A stretch of DNA of 44,315 nucleotides from an uncultured Prevotellaceae bacterium (GCA_902770635.1 CACXTX010000019.1:1-44315), one strand, 5' to 3'. Positions 1 through 7,546 are shown, counted from the stretch's first letter. Notes: generated by a model not told the origin, from the sequence alone. A program made the numbers and translations.

Positions 1-1
1 G

Positions 2-166
2 CTGGCAGCATTAGTGCCACCCCGCTATTATATCGAAGCCATGCGCAAACTAATGATTATGGGTGTAGGTCTCGATGCCGTAGCTCGTGAGGTAGCTGTC
101 ATGGCTGGCATGACGGTAGTATTGCTCACCGTCGCCCTCTTGAAGTTTAAGCAGCGCCTTGAGTAA
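2..166 (+). CDS. ABC-2 type transporter permease, C-terminal fragment
   Basis: This is the last 54 codons of a gene that begins before the window; the open frame ends at TAA 164-166. The residues include PPRYYIEAMRKLMIMG, then a hydrophobic segment (VMAGMTVVLLTVALL) and a short basic tail, which is how ABC-2 permeases of the YbhS/YbhR type end. The next gene is a complete permease of the same class on the same strand 36 bp later, so the two probably form a heterodimeric exporter whose ATPase and membrane-fusion partners lie upstream, outside the window. The substrate cannot be told from this. Confidence 0.75.
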   Translation: MAALVPPRYYIEAMRKLMIMGVGLDAVAREVAVMAGMTVVLLTVALLKFKQRLE

Positions 167-202
167 TCATAATTCTCAATTCTCAAATCTTAATTCTCGA
201 TT

Positions 203-1240
203 ATGCTCAAGTTTCTCATACAAAAAGAGTTCCTGCAGATACGTCGCAATTCGTTTCTGCCCAAACTCATCATCATGTTCCCCATCGTCATCATGTGCGT
301 GATGCCATGGGTTATGCAGATGGAAGTTAAGAATGTCGTGGTAGATGTGGTTGACATAGACCATACCATGGAGTCGCAGCGCTTGGTACAGCAGGTTGCC
401 GCTTCCAACTATTTCATCTTTGGTGGACAAAAAGCCACCTATGCCGAGGCGATGAAAGATATAGAGAAGGGTGATGCCGATATAATACTCGAGATTCGTG
501 ATGGCAAGTACCTCATAGCCGCCAATGCCGTCAATGGCACCAAGGGAGGCATGGGCTCATCTTATCTTAGTCAGATAGTCAACTCTCACAATCAAAATGC
601 CAAAACACAATTTTCAACTCTGAAATTATACAACAAGGGTCAGGACTACAAACTCTTCATGATTCCTGCGCTCTTTGCCATAGTTATGATGCTCATGACA
701 GGATTCTTGCCCACACTCAACATCGTAGGCGAGAAAGAGGCTGGCACCATCGAGCAAATCAATGTGACACCAGTATCCAAGTGGTCGTTCATCCTTGCCA
801 AACTCATTCCTTACTGGCTCATAGCGCTCTTCGTCATCACCGTCTGTTTGCTCTTGGCATGGATAGTCTATGGCATCACGCCCGTTGGTCCTGTTTGGCT
901 CGTCTATGTGCTCGCCATGCTGCTGGCACTCTTCTTCTCGTCATTCGGACTCATCGTGTCCAACTATTCCGACACCATGCAGCAAGCCATGTTCGTCATG
1001 TGGTTCTTCGTGGTCAGCATCATGTTGCTCTCAGGACTGTTCACCCCAACGCGCTCCATGCCTGAGTGGGCATACCTCACCACCTACATCAACCCCATGC
1101 GCTATTTCATCGATGCCACTCGCACCGTCTTCATCCGCGGTGGTGGCTTATACGAAACAGGCCACCAAGTCTTAGCCCTCGCCGCCATCGGCACCCTCAT
1201 GGGCTGCTGGGCAGTACAGAGCTATAAGAAGAACAGTTAA
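203..1240 (+). CDS. ABC-2 type transporter permease (YbhR/YhhJ-like)
   Basis: A 345-residue inner-membrane protein with the ABC-2 permease layout: one N-terminal membrane segment (about residues 20-38, IIMFPIVIMCVMPWV), a large extracytoplasmic domain (about 40-150), then five further membrane segments up to the C-terminus (last one VLALAAIGTLMGCWAV). The cytoplasmic stretch after the second segment contains GEKEAGTIEQINVTPVS, the conserved loop of this family that contacts the ATPase. It follows another permease end by 36 bp, so both probably belong to one exporter operon, typically for drugs, toxic lipids or similar molecules. No ATPase is in the window. The start ATG is preceded by a low-complexity ATTCTC-rich spacer. 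Confidence 0.85.
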   Translation: MLKFLIQKEFLQIRRNSFLPKLIIMFPIVIMCVMPWVMQMEVKNVVVDVVDIDHTMESQRLVQQVAASNYFIFGGQKATYAEAMKDIEKGDADIILEIRDGKYLIAANAVNGTKGGMGSSYLSQIVNSHNQNAKTQFSTLKLYNKGQDYKLFMIPALFAIVMMLMTGFLPTLNIVGEKEAGTIEQINVTPVSKWSFILAKLIPYWLIALFVITVCLLLAWIVYGITPVGPVWLVYVLAMLLALFFSSFGLIVSNYSDTMQQAMFVMWFFVVSIMLLSGLFTPTRSMPEWAYLTTYINPMRYFIDATRTVFIRGGGLYETGHQVLALAAIGTLMGCWAVQSYKKNS

Positions 1241-1244
1241 AATA

Positions 1245-1512
1245 TTTGATTTTATGGCTGACACCTTGTGTCTCACCATAGCCGATGGCAATGTAACAAG
1301 CTAGTTGTTGGCATTACGGAACTTTCCATATTTAGCCAAAGTCCCTTGGAAAGCCTTTGGTTCGTTAAGAATCAGTTGCATGTGCAAGTTGCTTTCACGA
1401 TTCAGAATTGCAATCTGCTCTTCCATCGCCTTGACAACATCCTCCGCCAAAGGCTCATTCCTGTATGCCCTTACACTCTATGCCTGGCTTCAATAGCTTC
1501 TTGTAATGTCAT
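1245..1512 (-). pseudogene. nitroreductase family gene, decayed remnant
   Basis: Reading the minus strand from ATG 1510-1512 gives MTLQEAIEARH, then a frameshift at about 1474-1478 where AGAGT replaces an expected AGT, causing an immediate TAA. Two bases further on, the frame reads VRAYRNEPLAEDVVKAMEEQ and continues to KAFQGTLAKYGKFRNANN, the N-terminal part of a nitroreductase (RHSVRAY is its hallmark). A TAG at 1301-1303 follows. In another frame directly after it comes CYIAIGYGETQGVSHKIK, which belongs near the end of the first domain of the same protein. So the middle is deleted, the C-terminus is missing where it meets the permease gene, and the start has a 2-bp insertion. The family affiliation is from remembered motifs; the broken frames are read directly. 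Confidence 0.7.
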
Positions 1513-1528
1513 TTGTTTTTACTTTGTT

Positions 1529-2890
1529 TTATTTCCCCACGCAGAAATTTTTAAAGATATTTCCTAATACTTCGTTGGTCGTTATCTGACCGCCGGTTAT
1601 TTCTGCAAGGGTGTCTGTGGCTTGGCGGAGGTCTTCGGAAAGGAGATCTCCGCTTAGTTGTTGCTGTAGGCCGTTGATGACGCGCTGGATGTGCTCGTGA
1701 GCCCTTGTGAGGGCGTCGTAGTGGCGGGCATTTGTGACGATGACGTCAGTATCGGTCAAGGTGGGGATGTCAGCCGCCTCGTAGATGGCCTGCTCTAAGT
1801 TGGTGATGTGTTTGCCATGCTTGGCAGAAATTTCGATTAAAGGAATTTTAACAAGTATAAACGGCTTATTTTCGGCTTTATCTATTTTGTTTCTTACAAC
1901 GATAAGTTTCTTATTTTTAGTTAATTTTTTAATTTTGATTAATTCTTCCTGAGAAGGTTCTTCGTCTATCATCCATATTACGATACGGGCTTTTTCGATG
2001 GCTGCGTAGGTACGCTCAATGCCAATCTGTTCTACATGGTCGGAGGTTTGACGGATGCCTGCGGTATCGATGAAACGGAAGGTGATGCCATGCAAATTAA
2101 TGGTATCTTCGATGGTGTCGCGGGTTGTGCCGTGAATGTCGCTGACGATGGCGCGTTCCTCGTGAAGCAGGCGGTTTAAGAGGGTAGATTTTCCTACGTT
2201 AGTCTTACCGACAATGGCTACAGGGATGCCCTGCTTGATGGCCTGTCCAGTTTCAAAGGAATGGGCTAGTTGGGTAAGGTGATTGTTAATTTCTTTTGCT
2301 ATACTCATGAGCTCAGAACGGTCGGCAAACTCCAGGTCTTCATGGTCGGAAAAATCGAGTTCTAGTTCGAGAAGCGAGGTGAGTTTTAGTAGTTTCTCGC
2401 GCAGGTTGGATAGTTCTGAGGAGAAATGTCCTCGGAGTTGACTCATGGCAATTTGGTGGGTGGCCTTATTGGTTGATGCAATTAGGTCTGCAACGGCTTC
2501 GGCCTGTGAGAGGTCCATTTTGCCATTAAGGTAGGCGCGCATGGTATATTCGCCAGGGCTGGCCATTCGGCAGTCGTGTTGAATCAGCAACTCCAATACT
2601 TTATTTAATATGTATCGTGACCCGTGGCAAGAAATCTCTGCGCTATCCTCACCTGTGTAAGAGTGGGGGGCTCGGAAGATGGATACCAATACTTCATCGA
2701 CTGTGTTTTGATGCTGTGACACAGCATCAGACTCGATGATGTAACCATAATGGATGGTGTTGGGTTTTGCGTTTGAAAGGTTTTTGGAAAAAATACGAGA
2801 AAGAATCTCAAGCGTTTGAGGGCCTGAGATTCTTATAATTCCTAGTGCTCCACCAGGAGCTGTTGCCAAAGCGCAAATGGTATTTTTCAT
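1529..2890 (-). CDS. mnmE: tRNA uridine-5-carboxymethylaminomethyl modification GTPase MnmE
   Basis: MnmE works with MnmG to modify the wobble uridine (U34) of several tRNAs. At 453 residues it has the normal family length. The N-terminal tetrahydrofolate-binding domain starts ICALATAPGGALGIIRISG; a helical domain surrounds the GTPase domain. The G1 loop GKTNVGKS is near residue 227, followed by G2 TRDTIE, G3 DTAG and G4 NKID. The C-terminus ends FCVGK, the conserved Cys-containing tail (usually C-I/L-GK). The start ATG directly abuts the TAA of the upstream nucleoside phosphorylase gene, so the two are co-transcribed. A variable loop around residue 57 contains a perfect 19-bp palindrome at the DNA level (see repeat 2710-2728). 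Confidence 0.97.
   Translation of the reverse strand: MKNTICALATAPGGALGIIRISGPQTLEILSRIFSKNLSNAKPNTIHYGYIIESDAVSQHQNTVDEVLVSIFRAPHSYTGEDSAEISCHGSRYILNKVLELLIQHDCRMASPGEYTMRAYLNGKMDLSQAEAVADLIASTNKATHQIAMSQLRGHFSSELSNLREKLLKLTSLLELELDFSDHEDLEFADRSELMSIAKEINNHLTQLAHSFETGQAIKQGIPVAIVGKTNVGKSTLLNRLLHEERAIVSDIHGTTRDTIEDTINLHGITFRFIDTAGIRQTSDHVEQIGIERTYAAIEKARIVIWMIDEEPSQEELIKIKKLTKNKKLIVVRNKIDKAENKPFILVKIPLIEISAKHGKHITNLEQAIYEAADIPTLTDTDVIVTNARHYDALTRAHEHIQRVINGLQQQLSGDLLSEDLRQATDTLAEITGGQITTNEVLGNIFKNFCVGK
2710..2728. repeat. 19-bp perfect palindrome inside mnmE
   Basis: The sequence is GATGCTGTG-A-CACAGCATC, nine-base arms around one central base. It encodes the loop residues S-D-A-V-S-Q-H-Q of MnmE on the minus strand. 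Its core GCTGTGNCACAGC recurs twice in the ttcA-like gene at 4269-4285 and 4305-4321, read in the same frame. Confidence 0.8.
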
Positions 2891-3766
2891 TTATATTCTG
2901 TCAAGAACCTTCTGAATAATGGTATCAATAGAGTTCTTGTAGTCTGTGTTCATCTTCTGGGCATAGCGGTTAGCAATTACCATGCAACAGGTCATGGCGC
3001 GATGGCCGAGGAGTGAAGCCAGACCGGCTAGGGCTGATGATTCCATCTCGAAGTTACAGATTTTCATGCCTTCGTATTCGAAAGATTCTATCTTCTTGTT
3101 CTGATCGGGATCGGCAATGTCGGCACGGAGCTGACGACCTTGTGGACCATAGAAACCACCGCAGGCAACGGTATAGCCTTTGACCATGTCGTCACCGGCA
3201 ATCTGGTTGATGAGGTCTGCATCGGCTACAGCTACGTATGGTGCACCTTTGATAGGATCCCACTGCATGTGTTCGCGGAAGGCTCGCTCCATGGGAATAT
3301 CACAAACAACGTTGCGCCCTGCGTAATAGTTCAGCAGACCATCAAAGCCAATACTTTTAACGGAAGCGATGAACGAACCTGTAGGTGTGAATGGCTGCAG
3401 TCCACCACAAGTGCCAATGCGCACCATCGTCAGCGTGCGGTGTTCGTCTTTTTCCTCACGGGTGTTGTAATCAATGTTTGCAAGTGTATCAAGTTCGTTG
3501 ACAACGATATCTATGTTGTCACACCCTATACCATGCGACTGGCAGGTGATGCGTTTTCCTTTATACATACCAGTGATGGTGTGGAACTCGCGACTGCTTA
3601 CTTCGTGTTCTATGCTGTCGAAATGGGCAGCAACAGTATTTACACGAGCAGGGTCACCAACAAGAACAACACGATCAGCCAGGAATTCGGGCTTGAGATG
3701 AAGATGGAAACATGAGCCATCGCCATTGATAATCAGTTCTGATTCGGGGAAATGTTTCTTAGCCAT
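2891..3766 (-). CDS. nucleoside phosphorylase, uridine phosphorylase-like
   Basis: A 291-residue cytosolic enzyme of the PNP/UDP phosphorylase family, which splits a nucleoside with phosphate into base and ribose-1-phosphate. Visible family motifs are the phosphate-binding GDPARV near residue 37, SHGIGCDNIDIVV in the middle, RIGTCGG, and the ribose-binding NFEMESSAL near residue 238. The sequence resembles uridine phosphorylases more than purine enzymes, but I cannot fix the substrate. It is the first gene of a two-gene unit with mnmE, with stop and start codons adjacent. A -7 element (TATCTTTG, 3795-3802) lies about 30 bp upstream of the start. Confidence 0.85.
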   Translation of the reverse strand: MAKKHFPESELIINGDGSCFHLHLKPEFLADRVVLVGDPARVNTVAAHFDSIEHEVSSREFHTITGMYKGKRITCQSHGIGCDNIDIVVNELDTLANIDYNTREEKDEHRTLTMVRIGTCGGLQPFTPTGSFIASVKSIGFDGLLNYYAGRNVVCDIPMERAFREHMQWDPIKGAPYVAVADADLINQIAGDDMVKGYTVACGGFYGPQGRQLRADIADPDQNKKIESFEYEGMKICNFEMESSALAGLASLLGHRAMTCCMVIANRYAQKMNTDYKNSIDTIIQKVLDRI

Positions 3767-3794
3767 AGTATTACAATTTAGTTGTTTAATAAGG

Positions 3795-3802
3795 CAAAGA
3801 TA
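3795..3802 (-). promoter_or_regulatory. -7 promoter element of the phosphorylase-mnmE unit
   Basis: On the minus strand this reads TATCTTTG followed by C, a match to the Bacteroidota -7 element TAnnTTTG. I see no clear TTTG at the -33 position. Confidence 0.55.
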
Positions 3803-3851
3803 CGAAATAAAATGATAAAATGGTTATTTGGCTATTGACAATTAAATTTAT

Positions 3852-4610
3852 TTAATACTCTATCAGTTTGTCTTCTGTCTCAAGAGCATTCCAAATGCTG
3901 TATCGAGCCTCAGGATTCAGTTGTTGCATTCGGTCAAATAAATCTTGTGCCTTAGTCCGATTTGAGTCGTGTTCGTAGGGACATTGTTTGATTTGTTTCT
4001 CATAGTGCTGTTGTTCGGCGTAAAGTCTAATATCGTTTTCCTGACAAAGGCAGAGCGGACGAATGATAGTAAGTGGCATCTTCCGCATTCTGAGCTTGGC
4101 GGGCATAGTTGAGAAATGGCCTTGAAAGGTGAGGTTCATCAGCGCGGTGTGGATAATATCATCCTGATGGTGACCTAGGGCTATTTTTGTGCAGCCCAAT
4201 TTCTGAGCGAGGTTAAAAAGCTGTTTCCTTCGCTGCCAAGAGCAGAGGAAACAAGCGGGTTTGTTTGGTTGCTGTGGCACAGCAATATGCGAAACGGGAC
4301 TAACTTGTTGTGGCACAGCAACAGACGAGAACGAGGTGGTGATGATGTGGAAGGGAATGCCGAGTCGGTCGCAGAAGGACTGGAGGTAGGTAGTGTCCGT
4401 TTCGTATTGGATGTTTTCCATGCGGACATGAAGTGCCTCAACGGTAAAGCGGGGAACATGAATCTTGGAGCGACGGGCTAGGAATTCCAATAGGCATAGG
4501 GAATCCTTTCCGCCAGACAAGCCGACGAGGATGTGGTCGTCCTCGTCGATGAGCTGGTATTTCCCCAGTGCCTTGTTGAATGTCTTCCAGAGTCGTTCTT
4601 CGAGGGTCAT
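3852..4610 (-). CDS. ttcA: TtcA-like tRNA 2-thiocytidine synthetase (PP-loop ATPase)
   Basis: Proteins of this family use ATP and an iron-sulfur cluster to thiolate cytidine 32 of tRNA. The 252 residues carry the PP-loop LVGLSGGKDSLCLL near residue 30, the CFLC pair near residue 122 and a third cysteine in KQCPY near residue 210, matching the three cluster ligands of TtcA; GHHQDD is also present. I chose the start MTLEERLWKTFNKALG at 4608-4610 because the frame further upstream (to 4916) is antiparallel-independent overlap with the real DUF486 gene. The start overlaps the DUF486 stop as ATGA, implying coupled translation. The linker just before CFLC holds two copies of the AVPQQ palindrome. 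Homologues exist with other tRNA or sulfur substrates, so the exact substrate is inferred. Confidence 0.85.
   Translation of the reverse strand: MTLEERLWKTFNKALGKYQLIDEDDHILVGLSGGKDSLCLLEFLARRSKIHVPRFTVEALHVRMENIQYETDTTYLQSFCDRLGIPFHIITTSFSSVAVPQQVSPVSHIAVPQQPNKPACFLCSWQRRKQLFNLAQKLGCTKIALGHHQDDIIHTALMNLTFQGHFSTMPAKLRMRKMPLTIIRPLCLCQENDIRLYAEQQHYEKQIKQCPYEHDSNRTKAQDLFDRMQQLNPEARYSIWNALETEDKLIEY
4269..4285. repeat. 17-bp perfect palindrome inside the ttcA-like gene (copy 1)
   Basis: TTGCTGTG-G-CACAGCAA, eight-base arms around one base. On the minus strand it encodes I-A-V-P-Q-Q in the linker immediately before the CFLC cluster ligands. Confidence 0.8.
4305..4321. repeat. 17-bp near-perfect palindrome inside the ttcA-like gene (copy 2)
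   Basis: TTGTTGTG-G-CACAGCAA differs from copy 1 by one base in the left arm. It encodes V-A-V-P-Q-Q in the same frame as copy 1, and its start is 36 bp (12 codons) from the start of copy 1. Confidence 0.75.
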
Positions 4611-4975
4611 TTCATGAAGACTAGATAGACGGCACAGATGATGAGCACGAAAGCCAGAATATGGTTCCAATGCAGATGGGTTCCCTGGAACATGATGTTG
4701 GCTATTACACAGAAAACGGCCAACGAGATGCATTCTTGAATGACCTTCAACTGGATGAGATTGAAAGGTCCTCCGTTTTCTACAAAGCCCAGTCGGTTGG
4801 CGGGTACCTGACAGCAATATTCGAAAAAGGCAATCATCCACGAGAAGGTGATGACACCAATGAGTGGCCAGTTGCTGCTGGTGCCCGTTTCTTGCAATTT
4901 CAAATGCCCATACCAAGCCAGCGTCATAAAGACGTTGCTTAGTATGAGCAATATGATGGTATAGAGTCCGTTCAT
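4607..4975 (-). CDS. DMT-family small membrane protein (DUF486)
   Basis: A 122-residue protein with four hydrophobic membrane segments (MNGLYTIILLILSNVFMTLAWYG at the start; WPLIGVITFSWMIAFFEYC; ECISLAVFCVIANIMFQG; ILAFVLIICAVYLVF at the end). The conserved family sequence FEYCCQVPANRLG is visible. DUF486 proteins resemble half-size drug/metabolite transporters, and no function is firmly established that I know of. Its last four bases overlap the start of the ttcA-like gene (ATGA), so translation of the two is probably coupled. The preceding gene on this strand ends 87 bp upstream across an inverted repeat. Confidence 0.85.
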   Translation of the reverse strand: MNGLYTIILLILSNVFMTLAWYGHLKLQETGTSSNWPLIGVITFSWMIAFFEYCCQVPANRLGFVENGGPFNLIQLKVIQECISLAVFCVIANIMFQGTHLHWNHILAFVLIICAVYLVFMK

Positions 4976-4996
4976 AAACTAAAGCTATAGGTAAAA

Positions 4997-5059
4997 GTGA
5001 AAAGTGAAAAATTCCCTACCGGACTCCTGAACGGCGGCAGCAAATTATTCACTTTTCAC
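4997..5059. repeat. inverted repeat with GC-rich centre between two genes
   Basis: The 12-base arms GTGAAAAGTGAA (4997-5008) and TTCACTTTTCAC (5048-5059) are perfect inverted copies. Between them lies a GC-rich segment containing CCCTACCGGACTCCTGAACG. It sits directly after the stop of the 787-residue fusion gene, so it could fold in the transcript and act as a terminator or processing structure. The AT-rich arms around a GC-rich core resemble a small dispersed intergenic element. Confidence 0.55.
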
Positions 5060-5062
5060 TGT

Positions 5063-7426
5063 TCACTTTTCTCTTAAATATTCGTCCATGTTCTGGGCAG
5101 CGCGACGACCGTCACCCATAGCCAGGATAACGGTAGCACCACCACGAACGATGTCACCACCAGCGAAGATTTCGCTGCGTGCAGACTGCATACCTTCGTT
5201 GACCACGATGGTGTTCTTGCGACCCAGTTCCAAACCTTCGATAGACTTCGGTACCAACGGATTGGGCGATACACCAACCGCTACGATGACTTGGTCGACA
5301 TCCAGTGTCACGGTCTTGCCCTCAACAGGAACAGGACTGCGACGACCAGAGGCATCAGGTTCTCCCAGTTCCATTACTTGCAGAACGGCCTGCTTCACAG
5401 CTCCTTGTTCATCGGCAATATACTCGATAGGATTGTGAAGTGTGAGGAACGAAATACCCTCTTCCTTGGCGTGCTTCACCTCTTCCAGACGAGCTGGCAT
5501 TTCCTGCTCAGAACGGCGATAGACCAAGGTGACGTTGCCGCCCAGACGTTTAGCCGTACGACAAGAGTCCATAGCAGTATTTCCACCACCAACCACGAGT
5601 ACGTTCTTGCCCAGATTGATAGGCGTGTCGGTTGTCGGGTTGGCAGCATCCATCAGGTTGACGCGAGTAAGATACTCGTTCGATGACATGATGTTGATTG
5701 CGTTCTCACCAGGAATGCCCATGAAATTAGGCAGACCGGCACCAGAACCTACGAAGATGCCCTTGAAACCTTGTTTCTCAAGGGTCTCGACGCTGATGGT
5801 CTTGCCCACGATAACGTCGGTCTGGAAATGAACGCCCATCTTAGCCAGGTTCTCAATTTCCACATCCACAATCTTGTTGGGCAGACGGAACTCGGGAATA
5901 CCATATTTCAATACACCACCGATTTCGTGCAATGCCTCGAAAACATAGACGTCGTAACCCTTCTTAACCATATCGCCAGCAAAAGAAAGACCAGCAGGAC
6001 CAGAACCAACGACGGCAATCTTGATACCGTTGGCAGGTGCAATCTCGGGCAGCGAGATGTTGCCGCTTTCACGCTCATAGTCAGCAGCGAAGCGTTCCAA
6101 ATAGCCAATGGCCACTGCGGGCTCATTCATCTTCAGATGGATACACTTGCTCTCACACTGCTTCTCCTGCGGACAAACACGACCACAGACGGCGGGTAGG
6201 GCAGAGGTATTCTTCAGCACCTTGGCAGCAGCCAGGAACTGACCACGCTCGATGTTCTTGATAAACGAAGGAATGTTGATGTTGACAGGACAACCCTCGA
6301 CACAAGTAGGCTTGGCACAGTCCAGACAACGCTTGGCCTCAGTCATAGCCATTTCTTTAGTCAGTCCGATGTTCACCTCTTCCGTACGAGTGGTAGCACG
6401 GTAAACGGGATCAAGTTCTGGCATGACCACACGCTCGATGGCTGTGCGTTCCTTTGGCTTCATGCTCTTGCGCAGTTCTTCACGCCATGCAGCATTGCGG
6501 TCGGTCAGGATATCTATGGTGTCGTTGGTGGGGTCGGCATCCATGACAACGTCCGTTGTGGCTGCTATTTCAGATTTATCATCGTTCTCCGAGATAGAAA
6601 CCAGGTGCTCTTCGTAGTGAGCCAGTTCCTCCTGTTCCTCGCGCTTGAAGGTGTTCATGCGCTTGAACATCTCATCCCAGTCAACCAAAGCACCGTCGAA
6701 CTCAGGACCGTCAATGCAGACAAACTTGGTCTTGCCTCCGATGGTCAGACGGCAGGCACCACACATGCCCGTTCCATCCACCATGATAGTGTTCAGCGAT
6801 ACCTCGCAAGGAATGCCATGCTTCTGGGCGGTAAGGTTAGAGAATTTCATCATAATAGGAGGACCAATGGCAAACACCTTGTCCACATGAGGCTCCTGTT
6901 CAATGAACTTCTCAATACCCACGGTGACTACGCCTTTCTCTCCATAGGATCCGTCGTCGGTCATGATGATAACCTCGTCAGACGACTCTCGCACTTTATC
7001 TTCAAGGATAATGAGGTCTTTGGAGCGACCAGCCATCACGCTAAGCACTCGGTTACCCGCCTTCTTCAGCGCCTGGATAATGGGCAGCATGGGTGCTACA
7101 CCCAGTCCGCCACCAGCACAAACTACGGTACCGTAGTTCTCGATGTGTGTGGGATTACCCAAAGGCCCTACGACGTCTGCAACAGCATCACCTTCGTTCA
7201 GCGCACAAAGCTTCTTGGAAGACAGTCCCACCATCTGAACCACCAGCGTGATGGTGCCTTTGTCAATGTCTGCACCGGCAATGGTCAGTGGCATGCGTTC
7301 ACCTTTCTTGTCAACACGTACAATAACGAAATTGCCCGCCTTGCGACTTTTGGCAATTAACGGAGCCTCTATTTCGAAAAGGAAAACCTTCTCAGAGAAT
7401 TGCTCTTTCCTAACAATTTTATTCAT
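5063..7426 (-). CDS. NfnA-NfnB type fusion: FNR/DHOD-B-like reductase joined to GltD-like glutamate synthase small subunit
   Basis: The 787 residues form two proteins in one. Residues about 1-265 resemble the dihydroorotate dehydrogenase electron-transfer subunit/NfnA: an FAD domain, an NAD(P) domain (VCAGGGLGVAPMLP) and [2Fe-2S] cysteines in MCGACRLTIGGKTKFVC. Residues about 320-787 resemble GltD/NfnB: cysteine clusters CLDCAKPTCVEGCP and CGRVCPQEKQCESKC for [4Fe-4S] centres, an FAD site VVGSGPAGLSFAGD and an NADPH site VVGGGNTAMDSCR. In anaerobes this pair bifurcates electrons between NADPH, NADH and ferredoxin; alternatively it supplies electrons to glutamate synthase. I chose MNKIVRKE (7424-7426) because the open frame upstream runs across the promoter. 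Confidence 0.9.
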   Translation of the reverse strand: MNKIVRKEQFSEKVFLFEIEAPLIAKSRKAGNFVIVRVDKKGERMPLTIAGADIDKGTITLVVQMVGLSSKKLCALNEGDAVADVVGPLGNPTHIENYGTVVCAGGGLGVAPMLPIIQALKKAGNRVLSVMAGRSKDLIILEDKVRESSDEVIIMTDDGSYGEKGVVTVGIEKFIEQEPHVDKVFAIGPPIMMKFSNLTAQKHGIPCEVSLNTIMVDGTGMCGACRLTIGGKTKFVCIDGPEFDGALVDWDEMFKRMNTFKREEQEELAHYEEHLVSISENDDKSEIAATTDVVMDADPTNDTIDILTDRNAAWREELRKSMKPKERTAIERVVMPELDPVYRATTRTEEVNIGLTKEMAMTEAKRCLDCAKPTCVEGCPVNINIPSFIKNIERGQFLAAAKVLKNTSALPAVCGRVCPQEKQCESKCIHLKMNEPAVAIGYLERFAADYERESGNISLPEIAPANGIKIAVVGSGPAGLSFAGDMVKKGYDVYVFEALHEIGGVLKYGIPEFRLPNKIVDVEIENLAKMGVHFQTDVIVGKTISVETLEKQGFKGIFVGSGAGLPNFMGIPGENAINIMSSNEYLTRVNLMDAANPTTDTPINLGKNVLVVGGGNTAMDSCRTAKRLGGNVTLVYRRSEQEMPARLEEVKHAKEEGISFLTLHNPIEYIADEQGAVKQAVLQVMELGEPDASGRRSPVPVEGKTVTLDVDQVIVAVGVSPNPLVPKSIEGLELGRKNTIVVNEGMQSARSEIFAGGDIVRGGATVILAMGDGRRAAQNMDEYLREK

Positions 7427-7456
7427 AATTTCTTCGTTTGGTTTGCATTCTGCCTG

Positions 7457-7487
7457 CAAAATTAATAAAATAAAATCAAAAAGCAAA
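7457..7487 (-). promoter_or_regulatory. promoter of the NfnAB-like fusion gene
   Basis: Minus strand: TTTG (7484-7487), 19-bp spacer, TAATTTTG (7457-7464), 30 bp before the chosen start codon. The -33 element lies inside the arm of the upstream gene's terminator hairpin. Confidence 0.7.
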
Positions 7488-7513
7488 AGAAATGCGACTA
7501 TCTTTTGCTTTTT
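7478..7513 (-). terminator. terminator of the cytidylate-kinase-like gene
   Basis: Perfect 13-bp inverted repeat: AAAAAGCAAAAGA (7478-7490) and TCTTTTGCTTTTT (7501-7513), about 33 bp after the stop at 7547. Because both arms are A/T tracts it could act in both directions. Confidence 0.7.
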
Positions 7514-7546
7514 GACATGATCTCTTGATGTAGAGGACGCGGATAG

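Noticed and set aside
1268-1567. 99-residue plus-strand frame
   Set aside because: It lies opposite a readable nitroreductase remnant and the mnmE end, with no family likeness.
3852-4916. 354-residue version of the ttcA-like protein
   Set aside because: The first 102 residues are a shadow of the DUF486 gene; the real start is MTLEERL at 4610, coupled to the DUF486 stop.
7427-7486. 20-residue extension of the NfnAB-like fusion
   Set aside because: It runs through the -7 and -33 promoter elements, so it is probably not transcribed.
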